DNA of 64,000 nucleotides from an uncultured Dehalococcoidia bacterium (GCA_951813535.1 OX638345.1:2963477-3027476); one strand, 5' to 3'. Positions 44,113 to 54,443 are shown, counted from the first letter of the stretch. Notes: a model not told the origin generated them from the sequence alone. Numbers and translations are program-made.

Positions 44113-44149
44113 AGGGGGCGAATGATCGTTCGCCCCCTAAAATTTTTCG
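44113..44149 (+). repeat. Dispersed palindromic repeat, copy 3 (terminator-like)
   Basis: AGGGGGCGAATGA and a near-complementary right half (one centre change from copies 1 and 2), followed by AAAATTTTT. It ends the UGSC 2 unit and faces the convergent oxidoreductase gene. Confidence 0.8.
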
Positions 44150-44164
44150 TGTTGGTTCGGCGAG

Positions 44165-45199
44165 CTACAGCGGGAGGTAGACCGCCTCGCCCGTTTGCGC
44201 GCTCACGGTGACCGCTTCGGTCCACTCCATATAGTGCACGCCGATGTTGAACGGGGTGCGCATCACCGGCGCCCCGTCCCGGACGGAGGCGATGAACTCC
44301 TGCTCGACCGACCACGAGTAGCGGTTTTCCGGCGGGTTGGCGATCTCCTGTAACTGGGAGTCGCCGCGCTTACCGCCGTAGACCCGCATCTGGCCGTCCA
44401 CGTGGATGGTGCCGTCGGTGCCATAAATCCAAACGGAGTTGCCGGGGGACAGGCCGGCGCAAGCGCTGAATTTCAGGTGGGCGTTGGCCCCGTTGGCCAG
44501 ACGGCACAGGATGTCGATCGTGTCCGGAACGGTAACCGAACGCCAGTTGCCGTCGTCGTCCCGGCGGTGCGGAACTGTGATCTGGCTCATCGCCATCACC
44601 TGGGTGGCCCGCCCCACCCAACGGATCATTGCCTCGTACCAGATGCCCATGTTCAGGATGTTGAACCCGCTCATGTCGCGGTCCTGCCGCCAGTGAAGCG
44701 TGGAATCCCGGTCGGTAAAACCGGTCTGGGATTGCACATCCACGGAGATGAGGTCTCCAATGAATCCTTCAGCAATCAGGCGGATCATCAGGTCATCGAT
44801 CCCAAAGCTCATGGGCGACGGCACGATCTGGGCGACCAGGTTGGGCGATGCCTGAGACGCGGCGAGCATTTCGTGGGCCTCGGCTGCGCTCATGGCCATC
44901 CGGGCCTCGCACAGCACGTGCTTGCCAGCCTGCAGCGACGCCATGGTCAGCGTGCGATGCATGTAGGGCCAGGTCCCGATGCAGACGGCGTCGAGGCTCT
45001 CGTCCTCCAGCAGTTCTTCCCAGTTGTCGTAGACGTTTGGGATGTTGAACGCGTCGGCGACGCGCTGGCCTGACTCGCGGGAGCGGTTGGCCACGGCGCC
45101 GATCTCCACGCCGGGAGTGCTGTCGAACCCCGGGATGTGTCGATCACGGGTGTTGCGGCCGGCGCCGATCAGACCGACGCGGACGGATTCGATTGCCAC
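44165..45199 (-). CDS. Gfo/Idh/MocA family oxidoreductase
   Basis: 344 residues from the GTG at 45199, with TTAGGAGGT upstream. The Rossmann motif VGLIGAGRNTRDRHIPG opens the protein, with AVCIGTWPYMHRTLT and the substrate motif GKHVLCEARMAMSAAEA (EK in classical members, here EA). The C-terminal beta-sheet domain follows. These enzymes oxidise sugars or inositols with NAD(P). The loss of the Lys of the EKP motif hints at altered catalysis. Confidence 0.88.
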   Translation of the reverse strand: MAIESVRVGLIGAGRNTRDRHIPGFDSTPGVEIGAVANRSRESGQRVADAFNIPNVYDNWEELLEDESLDAVCIGTWPYMHRTLTMASLQAGKHVLCEARMAMSAAEAHEMLAASQASPNLVAQIVPSPMSFGIDDLMIRLIAEGFIGDLISVDVQSQTGFTDRDSTLHWRQDRDMSGFNILNMGIWYEAMIRWVGRATQVMAMSQITVPHRRDDDGNWRSVTVPDTIDILCRLANGANAHLKFSACAGLSPGNSVWIYGTDGTIHVDGQMRVYGGKRGDSQLQEIANPPENRYSWSVEQEFIASVRDGAPVMRTPFNIGVHYMEWTEAVTVSAQTGEAVYLPL

Positions 45200-45618
45200 A
45201 GTAGTACCTCCTAACGATACTTCGAGGCGCGCCAGGGTGCGAAAGTGGGGCGCGGCGCAGCGATTATAGGGTAACCCTCGCGGCACGGTCAAAACGGCGG
45301 TCAACCGCGTGCGCGCCTACTTTCGCTCAAGATGTCATTGCGAGCGCAGCATGGCAATCTCGCCGGCGGAACGGTCAGCATACTTTCAAAGTCCGCCAGT
45401 CCTGCCCGCGAAAGCGGGAACCCAAAACGGCGCTATTCACAGCGGACTCTGGATTCCTGCTTTCGCAGGAATGACGATTTGGCGGTGCGAGGGTTGCTAG
45501 AGTGGCTTTTGAAAAGCCATGCGGAAGGGTCGTTGCTCGCGCTTCGGGATCGCCGCGTCACCACGCTCCTCGCGACGACAATCGGGACACGCGTAACGCT
45601 GTGGCCCTTATTGACACT
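45200..45618. repeat. Intergenic region with remnants of dispersed repeats
   Basis: 419 bp without a supportable gene. It holds a 'tgtcattgcgagcgcagcat' type element near 45330 and a 'cgcgaaagcggg' hairpin near 45402. A GGATTCCTG...CAGGAATGACG palindrome lies near 45450-45477, and an incomplete match to the first element near 45520-45580. These resemble MITE-like elements and look degraded. Confidence 0.55.
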
Positions 45619-46443
45619 TCACCCGATGGCGCCACGTCGAATTTGCTGCAGGGCCATCTGCGCATGCCACTCCATCGCCCCCAGGCCGACCACACGCACC
45701 CCGACCTCGAAGTAGCGTCTGGCCGATGCCGCCATGGCATCGAAGTCCGGCGAGTCCAGGCCCATGTTGTACATGATGGCCGCGCCGTGCTGCTCTGCGG
45801 TCTTCACGGCGTTCTCCAACAGCCTCATTACTTTGGGGTCTTCGTACTTGAAAGGCACGCCCAGAATCTTGGTCACGTCACCTGCGGCCAGCCACACCAA
45901 TCTGATGCCGTCGATAGCCAGGATGTCGTCCAGGTCTCGCAGGCCGCCCTCACTCTCCACGGTTGGCACGATCAAAGTCCCTTCCCGGGTCTTGCGGTTG
46001 AACTCCGGGAAGTCCTCGGCGGTGTCGAAGCGGCGCAGATGTATGAGGCGGTGCCAGTCGTCCCGCAGGCCCATCAATTCCTGCACCTCCTCCTTCGAGC
46101 CCACCGAAACCGTGACGGCGGTGGCTCCGAGCGACAAGGCACGGGCCGCGTCGGAGACGGTGCGTCGGTCGGTGCCGGTGGCCCACGGAAAAGCCTGCAC
46201 GCGGATCATGGGAGAGATTCCGGTGCCGCGGGCCGCTCGAATCAGGTGGGCGATGTTGTCCCAATCGTGAGCGGTGAACATCATGTCGGCCATGAAGCAG
46301 TCAATACCCGCCAGGCCGGCCACTTCCACCATGTTCGGGTGGCTGAACACGTAGGCGCAGAGGGAGGGCTGTCCCGCATCCAGATTGGCCAGCAGCCGAT
46401 CCGTCGATGGGTCCGGAAAGAGCACGGGGCACCTCACAGTCAC
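45619..46443 (-). CDS. HpcH/HpaI aldolase family protein
   Basis: About 274 residues; several GTG codons (46443, 46437, 46422) could be the start. The TIM barrel has the metal-binding Glu in TLIVPTVESEGGLRDLDDIL and DCFMADMMFT earlier. Members cleave or form 2-keto-4-hydroxy acids or citryl/malyl-type substrates. The next gene upstream is the oppositely placed MocA-type oxidoreductase, both possibly in sugar-acid catabolism (inference). Confidence 0.83.
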   Translation of the reverse strand: MTVRCPVLFPDPSTDRLLANLDAGQPSLCAYVFSHPNMVEVAGLAGIDCFMADMMFTAHDWDNIAHLIRAARGTGISPMIRVQAFPWATGTDRRTVSDAARALSLGATAVTVSVGSKEEVQELMGLRDDWHRLIHLRRFDTAEDFPEFNRKTREGTLIVPTVESEGGLRDLDDILAIDGIRLVWLAAGDVTKILGVPFKYEDPKVMRLLENAVKTAEQHGAAIMYNMGLDSPDFDAMAASARRYFEVGVRVVGLGAMEWHAQMALQQIRRGAIG

Positions 46444-46669
46444 AAATTATTGTGAGGGCATCTTACCAGAGGCGGGGCAATTTCCTCCCACGCTGACTTA
46501 ACGCCGGTCACCGCGGATGACAATCAACGCGGCAGTGTTTACCCGAACCCGAGACGGGTCACATTCTTGCCCAGATCGTCATTGCAAGGAGCCAGTCGCC
46601 GCGTCGATTACGTCGCTCGAACGATGCGTTGTCGACACGCAACCGGCGGGTGAATCGCGGCTCCCAAAC
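46444..46669. other. Intergenic region, no gene seen
   Basis: 226 bp between two minus-strand genes. It contains a weak match to the gtcattgc-type repeat near 46578. Nothing else was recognised. Confidence 0.5.
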
Positions 46670-49600
46670 TTACCGATCTGCGACACGGTAGATTGTAGTC
46701 CGGTCGTTGGCGTAGGCCAATTCGAGGGCGCCGTCCGCAATCATCTGCTCGAATTTTTCGATTCCTTGCGCGAGGTAGTAGATCCGCTCCAGATCGCCCA
46801 CCACGACGTAACGAACGCCGTACTGGTCGATCAGGTCAAGGGCCGTGTTCGTGCTGAGCGTGTTGTAGATGGTGGACACGTCCCGCGCCCGTCGCTGCAC
46901 CAGGTCCCAGTCGTTGCGCTGCTGGGTCTGGTGCCACGGCCAGCCAATCACAGTGGGCAATCCGGTGTACACTGACATGCGACCGTTCCAGCGGTACTGG
47001 TCCCCGTGCGCCTCCAGAACCACCGGGGATCCGGAGACATTGTCCTGCAGCCAGCGGATAGCGTCGCCGTCCCAACGCATTTCGATGGGCTCGTCGCGCT
47101 CCCAGTGCACGGCGTTCGACATCCAGGCCTCGCCGTCCAAAGTCAATGGAGTAGGATTGAACCGGTCCTGGATGCGCACGGGCGTCGCCAATACCGGGTA
47201 AACCATCACCCCCAGAGCCACCAAGCCGACCAGCACGGCGAACGACGCCCGAACAGCGCGCCCGAGCACGCCCGGTCGCATGCGCCTCGCCGTCCAGCCT
47301 CTCCAGAACCCGTACGCCCCGGCCACGCCGAACAGCAGCCACGCCACCAGGTAGTACTTGAAGAGGGTGTTCATCCGGGCGATGTCACCTTCGACGCGGA
47401 CGAAGTCCACACCGATGCCAATGGCCAGCGCCACGGCCAGCATGCCCAAGGCCGCCACATCGGACCGAGCGGTCGGTTCACGGCCGGCCAGCAGCGTAGC
47501 GGCCAGCGACCAACAGGTCAGCATTAGCAGGACCATGAGCACGCCGGCGGTCAGAAAGCCGGCGGCCCAGAAGTAACACGCCAGCGCGATTCCTGCCAGC
47601 GCGCCCAACAGGAGCCACTGGTGCGCCGCCGGAACCGGAGTCGCCGCCCTGATTCGCGACCACACCGGGCCGACTGCTTTCGGCAGCGTCGCCGACAGCA
47701 GCGCCAATGCGGCCGACAGCGGCAGCGCATGGATCAGAATGTAGTTGGCCAGCGGGGTGCGCCAGCGAGTCGGCTCGATGCCGGTGCCGAAGGTCTCCGT
47801 CGCGGCGTGGAACGGTAGGAATGCCGCGTAGCTAACCACCAGACCCACCATTGAGAGGGCGATGCCGAGAGCCACCCGCGCCTTGAGGTCGCCCGGCATC
47901 ATCCATGCCGCTGCGACAGCGAACCCGACCATGAGCAGGGCGTACGCCGGATACTCCCAGGAGTTGATGGTCCACAGGCTTCCAACCGCCAGCCCCATCA
48001 GGGCGGCGCACACCCACGTCCAGACGCTTTTCGGTCCGCTCTTCGAAACGCCCAACAGCGCGGCAAACCCCAGGGCCAACGCCAGAAGCGCAAAGGGCAT
48101 GGTCATCATGTGGGCATGGAAATCTGCGAAGAGGAAGGTGAAATACGGGAACTCGGTGATGTGAAACCCAAGGTCGACGCGATCCCGCGCTTCCAGCCAC
48201 GGGGTCAGCGCGTTGGGCTCGAAGTTCGCGATCTCCGGGATGGCGCGACTGCTGCGCCAGAAATCGAAACTCGACAGGGGCGCGGCCATACCTCCGATCC
48301 TGGCCGACAAGATGTGGAACAACTGCACCGCTCCGTCCAGGTTGCCCGCCACCGTCACCATCGCGGCTGACACCAGAGCGGCTGCCGCCGGGCCACCCGG
48401 CAGCCATCGCCGCAAATGGCGCGCGGGGACCGTCAACCACCGGGCCCGGCGAGGCGGCTGGTCGGGTAACGTATTTGCGGCAGGCGCGGTCCGAGCTGCT
48501 TTGACAAAGTAGTACGCCAGGGCTCCGGCGCCGGTGGCGGTCAGCGCGAACAGGGTCGGCACGGCGAGATTGAACGCCGTGGCCGGAGGAATGCCTGTCA
48601 GGCGGGTTGGAATGGAAAGAATGAAGTATCCCCAATAGTAGTAGTTCAGGTACCCGCCGGCGAACCACGGATCGTAGGGTGGAAGCACCGAGGAGCGCGC
48701 CACCGCGGTGAAATACGCCAACTCCATGGGCTTTTCGCCGCCGCGCCACGGATGCCACAGGTCCGGATTGGCGGCCCGGATCAGCACGAACGCCAGGTAG
48801 GCCAGAACGAACAGCGCCTCGGCGGCCAGCGCCATGCGCCAATGTTCGCGCAGCCATCCGACCATTGCCCGCCAACGAACCGCCAGGACCAATGCCGACG
48901 GCATCGCCACGATCAGCATGGCGAAAATTATGGTGGCCAGCGAAAACTGGACAGCGCCGGAGTTGACCAGCAGCCACGCCACCCACGCCACCAGGAGCAG
49001 CCCAACCACCCGGGAGAACAGCAACCCCCGGTCGTGGAGCGGGCGCAGCGCCCACCAAGTCAGGGGAAACGCGACCACGCAGATGACCTCCAGCGCCAGG
49101 AACCAGCCGAGCCAGGGCAGCCGGTTGGCCCATCCATCCCGCCGGAACACCTCCGACCAGGTGCCACCGCTCTGTTGGGCCTCCCGCGCGTCGGGCGTCA
49201 GCGTTAGCGGTGGGGTTTTCTCGTGTATTGCCGAAGCCGCGTCGATCCGCTTGCGTATCTCGGTAGCGGTCATTCGGTCGGTGTTCCGGAACACCAACAC
49301 CTGCGGGTGGTCGTATCCGATGACGTTTTCGTCCGCGTACCCGAGGTTGAGCGTGACGCCGCGTTCCGGGCCAGGTGCGCCGTCCTCAATGCGCGCCGGC
49401 GCGGGGAGGCCGGCGCGCCCGTAGGCGTCGTCCCGCAAACTGAAGCCGGCCAACGAGGGATACGAGGAGAACGACCTCTCCAACCGGTAGCCCAAGTCTC
49501 CGGCGAACAGCAGGCTCAGGAACGCCGCGCTCTGCGGGTATTCCTCCGGTAGTCGGGCCACAGAGCCGTAGGCTCGGTTCGAATAGAAGGCCAGGTAGTC

Positions 49601-51400
49601 GCTTGAGGACAGGCGATCAACAAGCTCTGGGATTTTGCTGCGGTCGCTATCGGGATGGTAGGCGGGGAACGTCCAGACATCGTATCTGCCCAGGTCGGGT
49701 ATTTGCTCGTCCCAGTAAGAGCCTCCGTTGATGATGGACGCGCCGAGCGGGGCATTGGCGTTGATCCACTCTGCGGCCGCGACCGCAGTGTGAGGACGGC
49801 TGTAGATGCTGGAGAAGGCGAGGGCATACAGCAAGGCGGATGCGACAACTACGACCAGCGCCGCAATGCTAACGGGATAGACGTACCGCCGAACCAATGC
49901 GGCGAACGACTGCCAGGGGGATCGTGGAGAGACGGTTTGGGCCATGACCCCCGTCGGCTGTCCCGTGGCCGAAACCACCATGCCACCGGTGGGAGGCGTG
50001 GCGTGCCACTCCTCGGAAAACGGGGCGTCCTCGCCAAACAGCGGCTCGTCGAAAACCAGATCGTCGCCGATGGTGGGCGGGGTGGCGTGCCATTCCTCCG
50101 AAAACGGTGCGTCCTCGGGCATGGCCGGAACATCCTCCGGCTCATTGCTGCGCCGGATCCGCGCCCATTCCACGAAAGCGACCAGCATGCGCGCTCCCAT
50201 GAGCACGTAGAAAGGCATGAGCGGGAACACGTAGCGCAGGAACTTGACCTCAAACAATTCCAGGAACACGAACGCCGGCACGGCCCACGCCAGCAGCAGC
50301 AGGTCGGAACGTTGCGAGAACCCTCCCCGCCATGCCATCCACGCGGTAAAGGGCGCGGCCAGCCAGGCAACGATGCCGAGCGGCAATCCCAATCCCCAAA
50401 TCGAGGTCTGCCGGATCTGGTACCAGAAAGCCGGCGTGTCGGCGTATTGCCAGGTGAAGGGCCAGTGTCCGGCCTCCCGCGCCATTTCCGCCTGGGCCCG
50501 GATGTCGGCGACGAAGGTGCTGAAGTCGAGGAAGGCATATGGAGTGGTGATGAAAAACGCCGCCAATGCCAGCAGCGCGGCCACCAGCACCGTCGGCGCG
50601 AACCGGACGGCCGACCATGGCGTCAGGTCGCTCCACCGGCCGCCGGCACGATCCTTCCAGGTCCAGAGGAACACCAGGGCCAGCGGCGCCAGGATCGGCG
50701 CAACCGACACTTTGGGCGCCATCGCCAGGCCCACCAACAAGCCCAGCAGGGCGGCGTCGCGCATGCGAGCGGTGTCGACGAACCGCAGCATGGCCCACAG
50801 CGCCGCCAGCGACGTGAGAACCGTAAAAGGTTCCGGCCGGTAGAAGTGAGCGTGCTGGATGTGGATGACGGCAAACCCGGTCAAAGCCGCCGCCAGCAGG
50901 CCGGTCCACTTCCCGTACATCCGGCGGCCGAGGGCAAACACCAGCGCCACCGACGCAGTATCGGCCAGCGCAGCCAAGGCCCGCCCGGCGAACCTCATGT
51001 CCATGGCGCCCCAGTCGGTGAACAGTTCGGCCACCGACCGGATCAGCACCAGCGCGTAGATCAGAACGCTGCCCAGCGGGAACCAGTGCGGGTTGAGCGG
51101 GCTGCGCTCGGCGGACAGCGCGGTTCCGATGTCGGGCAAGCCGGCCCGCATTTCGGGCCACTGGCTCAACCAGGTATCGTGGCCCGGCGCTTCGGTAAGC
51201 ACGCGGAACATATCGTCGGCGCGCAGGTAGAACGACCGCTCGTCCGGATGGAACCCATGGCCATCGTCCCAGTCGATGCCGTACAGGCGCAGGGCCAGCG
51301 CCGCAATCAGCAGGGCCGGCAGCAGAAAATTAGGCCCCCACAGCCTGCGCAGGGGGGCAAAGAGGCGACGCCGGTGGTCGTCCATTGGAGGTGAACGCAT
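46670..51400 (-). CDS. Giant membrane protein: GT39-like half plus YYY/DUF2298 half
   Basis: About 1,576 residues with more than 20 hydrophobic segments. The N-terminal half (about 1-780) resembles ArnT/PMT-type (GT39) glycosyltransferases, including an early DWDDGHGFHPDE acidic loop. The C-terminal half (about 800-1576) has the LNYYYWGYFILSIP motif typical of the Chloroflexi/archaeal YYY family (DUF2298). A cytoplasmic or periplasmic loop at ~425-480 carries a two-fold repeat of DAPFSEEWHATPPT. It probably transfers lipid-linked sugars at the cell surface. A TTG at 51403 is an alternative start. Confidence 0.85.
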   Translation of the reverse strand: MRSPPMDDHRRRLFAPLRRLWGPNFLLPALLIAALALRLYGIDWDDGHGFHPDERSFYLRADDMFRVLTEAPGHDTWLSQWPEMRAGLPDIGTALSAERSPLNPHWFPLGSVLIYALVLIRSVAELFTDWGAMDMRFAGRALAALADTASVALVFALGRRMYGKWTGLLAAALTGFAVIHIQHAHFYRPEPFTVLTSLAALWAMLRFVDTARMRDAALLGLLVGLAMAPKVSVAPILAPLALVFLWTWKDRAGGRWSDLTPWSAVRFAPTVLVAALLALAAFFITTPYAFLDFSTFVADIRAQAEMAREAGHWPFTWQYADTPAFWYQIRQTSIWGLGLPLGIVAWLAAPFTAWMAWRGGFSQRSDLLLLAWAVPAFVFLELFEVKFLRYVFPLMPFYVLMGARMLVAFVEWARIRRSNEPEDVPAMPEDAPFSEEWHATPPTIGDDLVFDEPLFGEDAPFSEEWHATPPTGGMVVSATGQPTGVMAQTVSPRSPWQSFAALVRRYVYPVSIAALVVVVASALLYALAFSSIYSRPHTAVAAAEWINANAPLGASIINGGSYWDEQIPDLGRYDVWTFPAYHPDSDRSKIPELVDRLSSSDYLAFYSNRAYGSVARLPEEYPQSAAFLSLLFAGDLGYRLERSFSSYPSLAGFSLRDDAYGRAGLPAPARIEDGAPGPERGVTLNLGYADENVIGYDHPQVLVFRNTDRMTATEIRKRIDAASAIHEKTPPLTLTPDAREAQQSGGTWSEVFRRDGWANRLPWLGWFLALEVICVVAFPLTWWALRPLHDRGLLFSRVVGLLLVAWVAWLLVNSGAVQFSLATIIFAMLIVAMPSALVLAVRWRAMVGWLREHWRMALAAEALFVLAYLAFVLIRAANPDLWHPWRGGEKPMELAYFTAVARSSVLPPYDPWFAGGYLNYYYWGYFILSIPTRLTGIPPATAFNLAVPTLFALTATGAGALAYYFVKAARTAPAANTLPDQPPRRARWLTVPARHLRRWLPGGPAAAALVSAAMVTVAGNLDGAVQLFHILSARIGGMAAPLSSFDFWRSSRAIPEIANFEPNALTPWLEARDRVDLGFHITEFPYFTFLFADFHAHMMTMPFALLALALGFAALLGVSKSGPKSVWTWVCAALMGLAVGSLWTINSWEYPAYALLMVGFAVAAAWMMPGDLKARVALGIALSMVGLVVSYAAFLPFHAATETFGTGIEPTRWRTPLANYILIHALPLSAALALLSATLPKAVGPVWSRIRAATPVPAAHQWLLLGALAGIALACYFWAAGFLTAGVLMVLLMLTCWSLAATLLAGREPTARSDVAALGMLAVALAIGIGVDFVRVEGDIARMNTLFKYYLVAWLLFGVAGAYGFWRGWTARRMRPGVLGRAVRASFAVLVGLVALGVMVYPVLATPVRIQDRFNPTPLTLDGEAWMSNAVHWERDEPIEMRWDGDAIRWLQDNVSGSPVVLEAHGDQYRWNGRMSVYTGLPTVIGWPWHQTQQRNDWDLVQRRARDVSTIYNTLSTNTALDLIDQYGVRYVVVGDLERIYYLAQGIEKFEQMIADGALELAYANDRTTIYRVADR

Positions 51401-51416
51401 CAACCGCCAGGAACTG

Positions 51417-52424
51417 CTACGAAATCAGGCAGCACAGGTCAGCCGTGCGACAGGAGTAGCCCCACTCGTTGTCGTACCAGCCCAGGATCTTGACCATGCT
51501 GTCGTCCAGGACCATGGTACTCAGGCCGTCGAAGACGCAACTGTGGGTATTGCCGCGAATGTCGGAACTGACAATGGGGTCCTCGGTGTATTCCAGTATG
51601 CCCTTCAATGGGCCCTCGGCAGCGGCCCGGAAGGCGGCGTTGACCTCGTCCTTGGTGACGTTCTGCTTGAGGTCGGCCACGAAATCGGTGGCGGATCCGA
51701 CGGAAGTGGGGATGCGGTAGGCGATTCCGTGGAGCTTGCCGTTGAGTTCGGGCAGCACCACTCCCACGGAACGGGCCGCTCCGGTGCTGGTGGGGATGAT
51801 GTTCTGCGCCGCCGCCCGGGCCCGGCGCAGATCCCGGTGGTTGCGGTCCAGGATGCTCTGGTCGTTGGTGTAAGCGTGGATGGTGGACATCAGGCCGCGC
51901 TCCACGCCGAAGGCGTCGTGCAGCACCTTGACCATGGGCGCAAAGCAGTTGGTGGTGCATGAGGCATTGGAGATGATGCGATGTTCTCCATCGTCGTAAA
52001 TCTCGTCGTTCACCCCAAGCACGATGGTGGCATCCGCGCCGCTTGCCGGAGCTGAGATGATGACCTTGTTGGCGCCGCCGCTGTCGATATGGGCCGCCGC
52101 TTTGGCCGCGTCGGTGAAGCTGCCGGTGCATTCCACGACGATGTCTACGCCCATCTCCGACCACGGGATATTGGCCGGCTCTGCTTCCTGGAACATCCGG
52201 ATCGCTCGGCCATCGATGACTATATTGCCGTTGTCGGTCCCCACCGTGCCGGCGTAGGGCCCGTACGTGCTGTCGTATTTGAAAAGATGGGCAGCGGTAT
52301 CGGTGTCTCCCAGTCCGTTCACGGCAACCAGATCCAACCGGTCTTGGTACGTGGGTGAAAGAGCCGCCCGGGCTACCAAGCGTCCGATCCGCCCGAACCC
52401 GTTGATACCGATGCGCGTCGCCAT
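51417..52424 (-). CDS. gap: Glyceraldehyde-3-phosphate dehydrogenase, type I
   Basis: 335 residues. It has the NAD-binding GINGFGRIGRLVAR, catalytic Cys 156 in SNASCTTNCFAP, and WYDNEWGYS near the C terminus. It performs the phosphorylating oxidation step in glycolysis. The terminal residues (SCRTADLCCLIS) contain three extra Cys and deviate from the usual NRLVDL ending. It lies 16 nt upstream of the GT39/YYY gene and downstream of eno on the same strand. Confidence 0.95.
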   Translation of the reverse strand: MATRIGINGFGRIGRLVARAALSPTYQDRLDLVAVNGLGDTDTAAHLFKYDSTYGPYAGTVGTDNGNIVIDGRAIRMFQEAEPANIPWSEMGVDIVVECTGSFTDAAKAAAHIDSGGANKVIISAPASGADATIVLGVNDEIYDDGEHRIISNASCTTNCFAPMVKVLHDAFGVERGLMSTIHAYTNDQSILDRNHRDLRRARAAAQNIIPTSTGAARSVGVVLPELNGKLHGIAYRIPTSVGSATDFVADLKQNVTKDEVNAAFRAAAEGPLKGILEYTEDPIVSSDIRGNTHSCVFDGLSTMVLDDSMVKILGWYDNEWGYSCRTADLCCLIS

Positions 52425-52609
52425 CGTGGAATGCCTCCCGTCAGTTCAATCGTGGCCCAGAGTTATGAAAGGCAAAGCACGCGATATACGTACTGTCCAG
52501 CCGGCGGCTGTGTGTTTCCCATATGGAAACCAGCCCTCCCGGCGTCCGCGATTATACCACCGAAACGGAGAATCCGGGCCGGTTCCGAACTCAACCACGG
52601 ACTGCGACG

Positions 52610-53914
52610 CTACCGAAAACCGAGCCGGCGGTACACCTCTTCTCCTGCGTAACGGGCCGCGCCCCCCAGCTCCGCTTCGATTCGCAGCAGCCGGTTGTAC
52701 TTGGCCACGCGCTCGGACCGCGCCGGCGCGCCGGTCTTGATCTGGCCCACGTTCCACGCCACCGCCAGGTCGGCGATGGTGGTGTCCTCGGTTTCGCCGG
52801 AGCGATGGCTCATGACCGCTGTCCAGCCGGCGTCCCGCGCCATTCCCAGGGCTGCGGCAGTTTCGGATAGCGTGCCGATCTGGTTGGGCTTGAGCAGGAT
52901 GGCGTTGCCGGCCTCATCGGAGATACCCCGCCGGAGCCGGCCAATGTTGGTCACCAGCAGGTCGTCGCCCACCAGTTGCACCGAATCGCCGAGCCGCTGC
53001 GTCATGGTTGACCAGCCGGCCCAGTCGTCTTCGAACAGGCCGTCCTCGATGCTGATGATGGGATACTCGTCGCACCACCCGGCGTACAAATCCACGAGTT
53101 CCCCGGCATTGAGCGAAACCCCTTCCCGTTCCAGGTGGTAATTCGACTCGTCAGCGTCCCACAGTTCCGACGCCGCAACGTCGAGGGCGATGTGGACCTG
53201 TTCGCCCGGCCGGTATCCGGCAGACTCGATAGCCCGCAACACCACCTCGATGGCGTCACGGTTGGACGGCAGGGTCGGGGCGAATCCGCCCTCGTCGCCG
53301 ACATTCAGGTTGTGCCCGCCGCTCCTGAGGATGGATTTCAGCGCCTGATAGATCTCCACGCCGGCGCGCAGCGCGTCCGAAAAACGGCCGAACCCGGCGG
53401 GGGCGACCATGAACTCCTGCACATCGGCGGAGTTGGACGCGTGCCGGCCGCCGTTGAGGATGTTGAGCAGCGGCACCGGCAGGCTCACCTCGCCGCCATC
53501 GGCCAGGTGTCGCCAGAGGGACCCGCCGGTTGCGGACGCGGCGGCGGCGCGGGCCGTGGCCATGGAAACGGCCAACACCGCGTTGGCGCCCAGGCCGCTC
53601 TTGTCGTCGGTGCCGTCCAGTTCGTTCAATCGGCTGTCTATAGCCGCCTGGTCGAACGGCGACGCTCCGGCCAGCGCGGGACCAATGCGTTGGTTCACGT
53701 TGGCAACGGCGGTCAACGTGCCGCCGCCGCCAAACCGGGTCCGGTCGCCGTCGCGCAGTTCCAGGGCCTCGTAGCTGCCGGTGCTTGCGCCGGAAGGGAC
53801 CAGCGCCAGGCCTACGCTGTCGTCGTTCAGGGCGACCTCGGCTTCGACCGTCGGGTTGCCCCGGGAGTCCAGTGCTTCCCGGCCGATTACGGATGCGATG
53901 GTGGCATCAGCCAT
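52610..53914 (-). CDS. eno: Enolase
   Basis: 434 residues from the ATG at 53914, with GGAGG 6 nt upstream. [15 protein letters not shown] opens the protein; [34 protein letters not shown] and [17 protein letters not shown] are the metal and catalytic motifs. It converts 2-phosphoglycerate to phosphoenolpyruvate. It overlaps the upstream LOG-like gene by 8 nt and precedes gap, giving a small glycolytic cluster. Confidence 0.97.
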   Translation of the reverse strand: MADATIASVIGREALDSRGNPTVEAEVALNDDSVGLALVPSGASTGSYEALELRDGDRTRFGGGGTLTAVANVNQRIGPALAGASPFDQAAIDSRLNELDGTDDKSGLGANAVLAVSMATARAAAASATGGSLWRHLADGGEVSLPVPLLNILNGGRHASNSADVQEFMVAPAGFGRFSDALRAGVEIYQALKSILRSGGHNLNVGDEGGFAPTLPSNRDAIEVVLRAIESAGYRPGEQVHIALDVAASELWDADESNYHLEREGVSLNAGELVDLYAGWCDEYPIISIEDGLFEDDWAGWSTMTQRLGDSVQLVGDDLLVTNIGRLRRGISDEAGNAILLKPNQIGTLSETAAALGMARDAGWTAVMSHRSGETEDTTIADLAVAWNVGQIKTGAPARSERVAKYNRLLRIEAELGGAARYAGEEVYRRLGFR

Positions 53915-54443
53915 TGGGTACCTCCGGCAGGGGTTCGGAGAAAGCGACGGTCTGGGTCTCATCGGTGCGGGCCAGGGCCGCCACCACCGCCTTATCCACA
54001 GCATCGACCGGGTCATCGGCGATAATGTAGTTGTCACCCACGGGCAGCCCGTCGCCGCGCCGGGTCAGCGGCCAACTGTTCAGCGAGACCACGGGGATGC
54101 CATAGCTGAGCGCGTAGGCGATTTCCGAGAGGGTGCCGAACGCTCCGCCCACCGCGATGACCGCCTGCCCGGTGCTGACCACCGCCACATTCCGCGCGAA
54201 CCCCATGTTGGTGGCGACGGGGAAGTCCACCCACTCGTTGGCGGTATGAGGAGATCCGCCCGGTAGTATACCGATGGTGGTGCCATTCTCCGACTTGGAC
54301 CCTTTGCACACCGCCTCCATCACACCGGTGAGACCACCGCAAACCAGGGTGATGCCCCGGCGGCCCAGTTCCTTGCCGACGCCTTCGGCCAGAGTGTACA
54401 CGTGGGGCGGCGGGTCGTAGTTGCCGATTACTGCGATGATCAT
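53907..54443 (-). CDS. LOG-family / TIGR00725-type Rossmann nucleotide-binding protein
   Basis: 178 residues. [15 protein letters not shown] and [19 protein letters not shown] match the PGGxGTxxE region of lysine-decarboxylase-like LOG proteins, which often act as nucleoside-5'-monophosphate phosphoribohydrolases. Here the motif reads GGAFGTLSE, as in the TIGR00725 subgroup. Its stop lies inside the start of eno, so the two are translationally coupled. Confidence 0.85.
   Translation of the reverse strand: MIIAVIGNYDPPPHVYTLAEGVGKELGRRGITLVCGGLTGVMEAVCKGSKSENGTTIGILPGGSPHTANEWVDFPVATNMGFARNVAVVSTGQAVIAVGGAFGTLSEIAYALSYGIPVVSLNSWPLTRRGDGLPVGDNYIIADDPVDAVDKAVVAALARTDETQTVAFSEPLPEVPNG

Noticed and set aside
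49655-51394. Plus-strand 579-codon frame opposite the GT39/YYY gene
   Set aside because: Extremely rich in Gln, Arg, Gly and His, typical of antisense to membrane-protein codons in GC-rich DNA.
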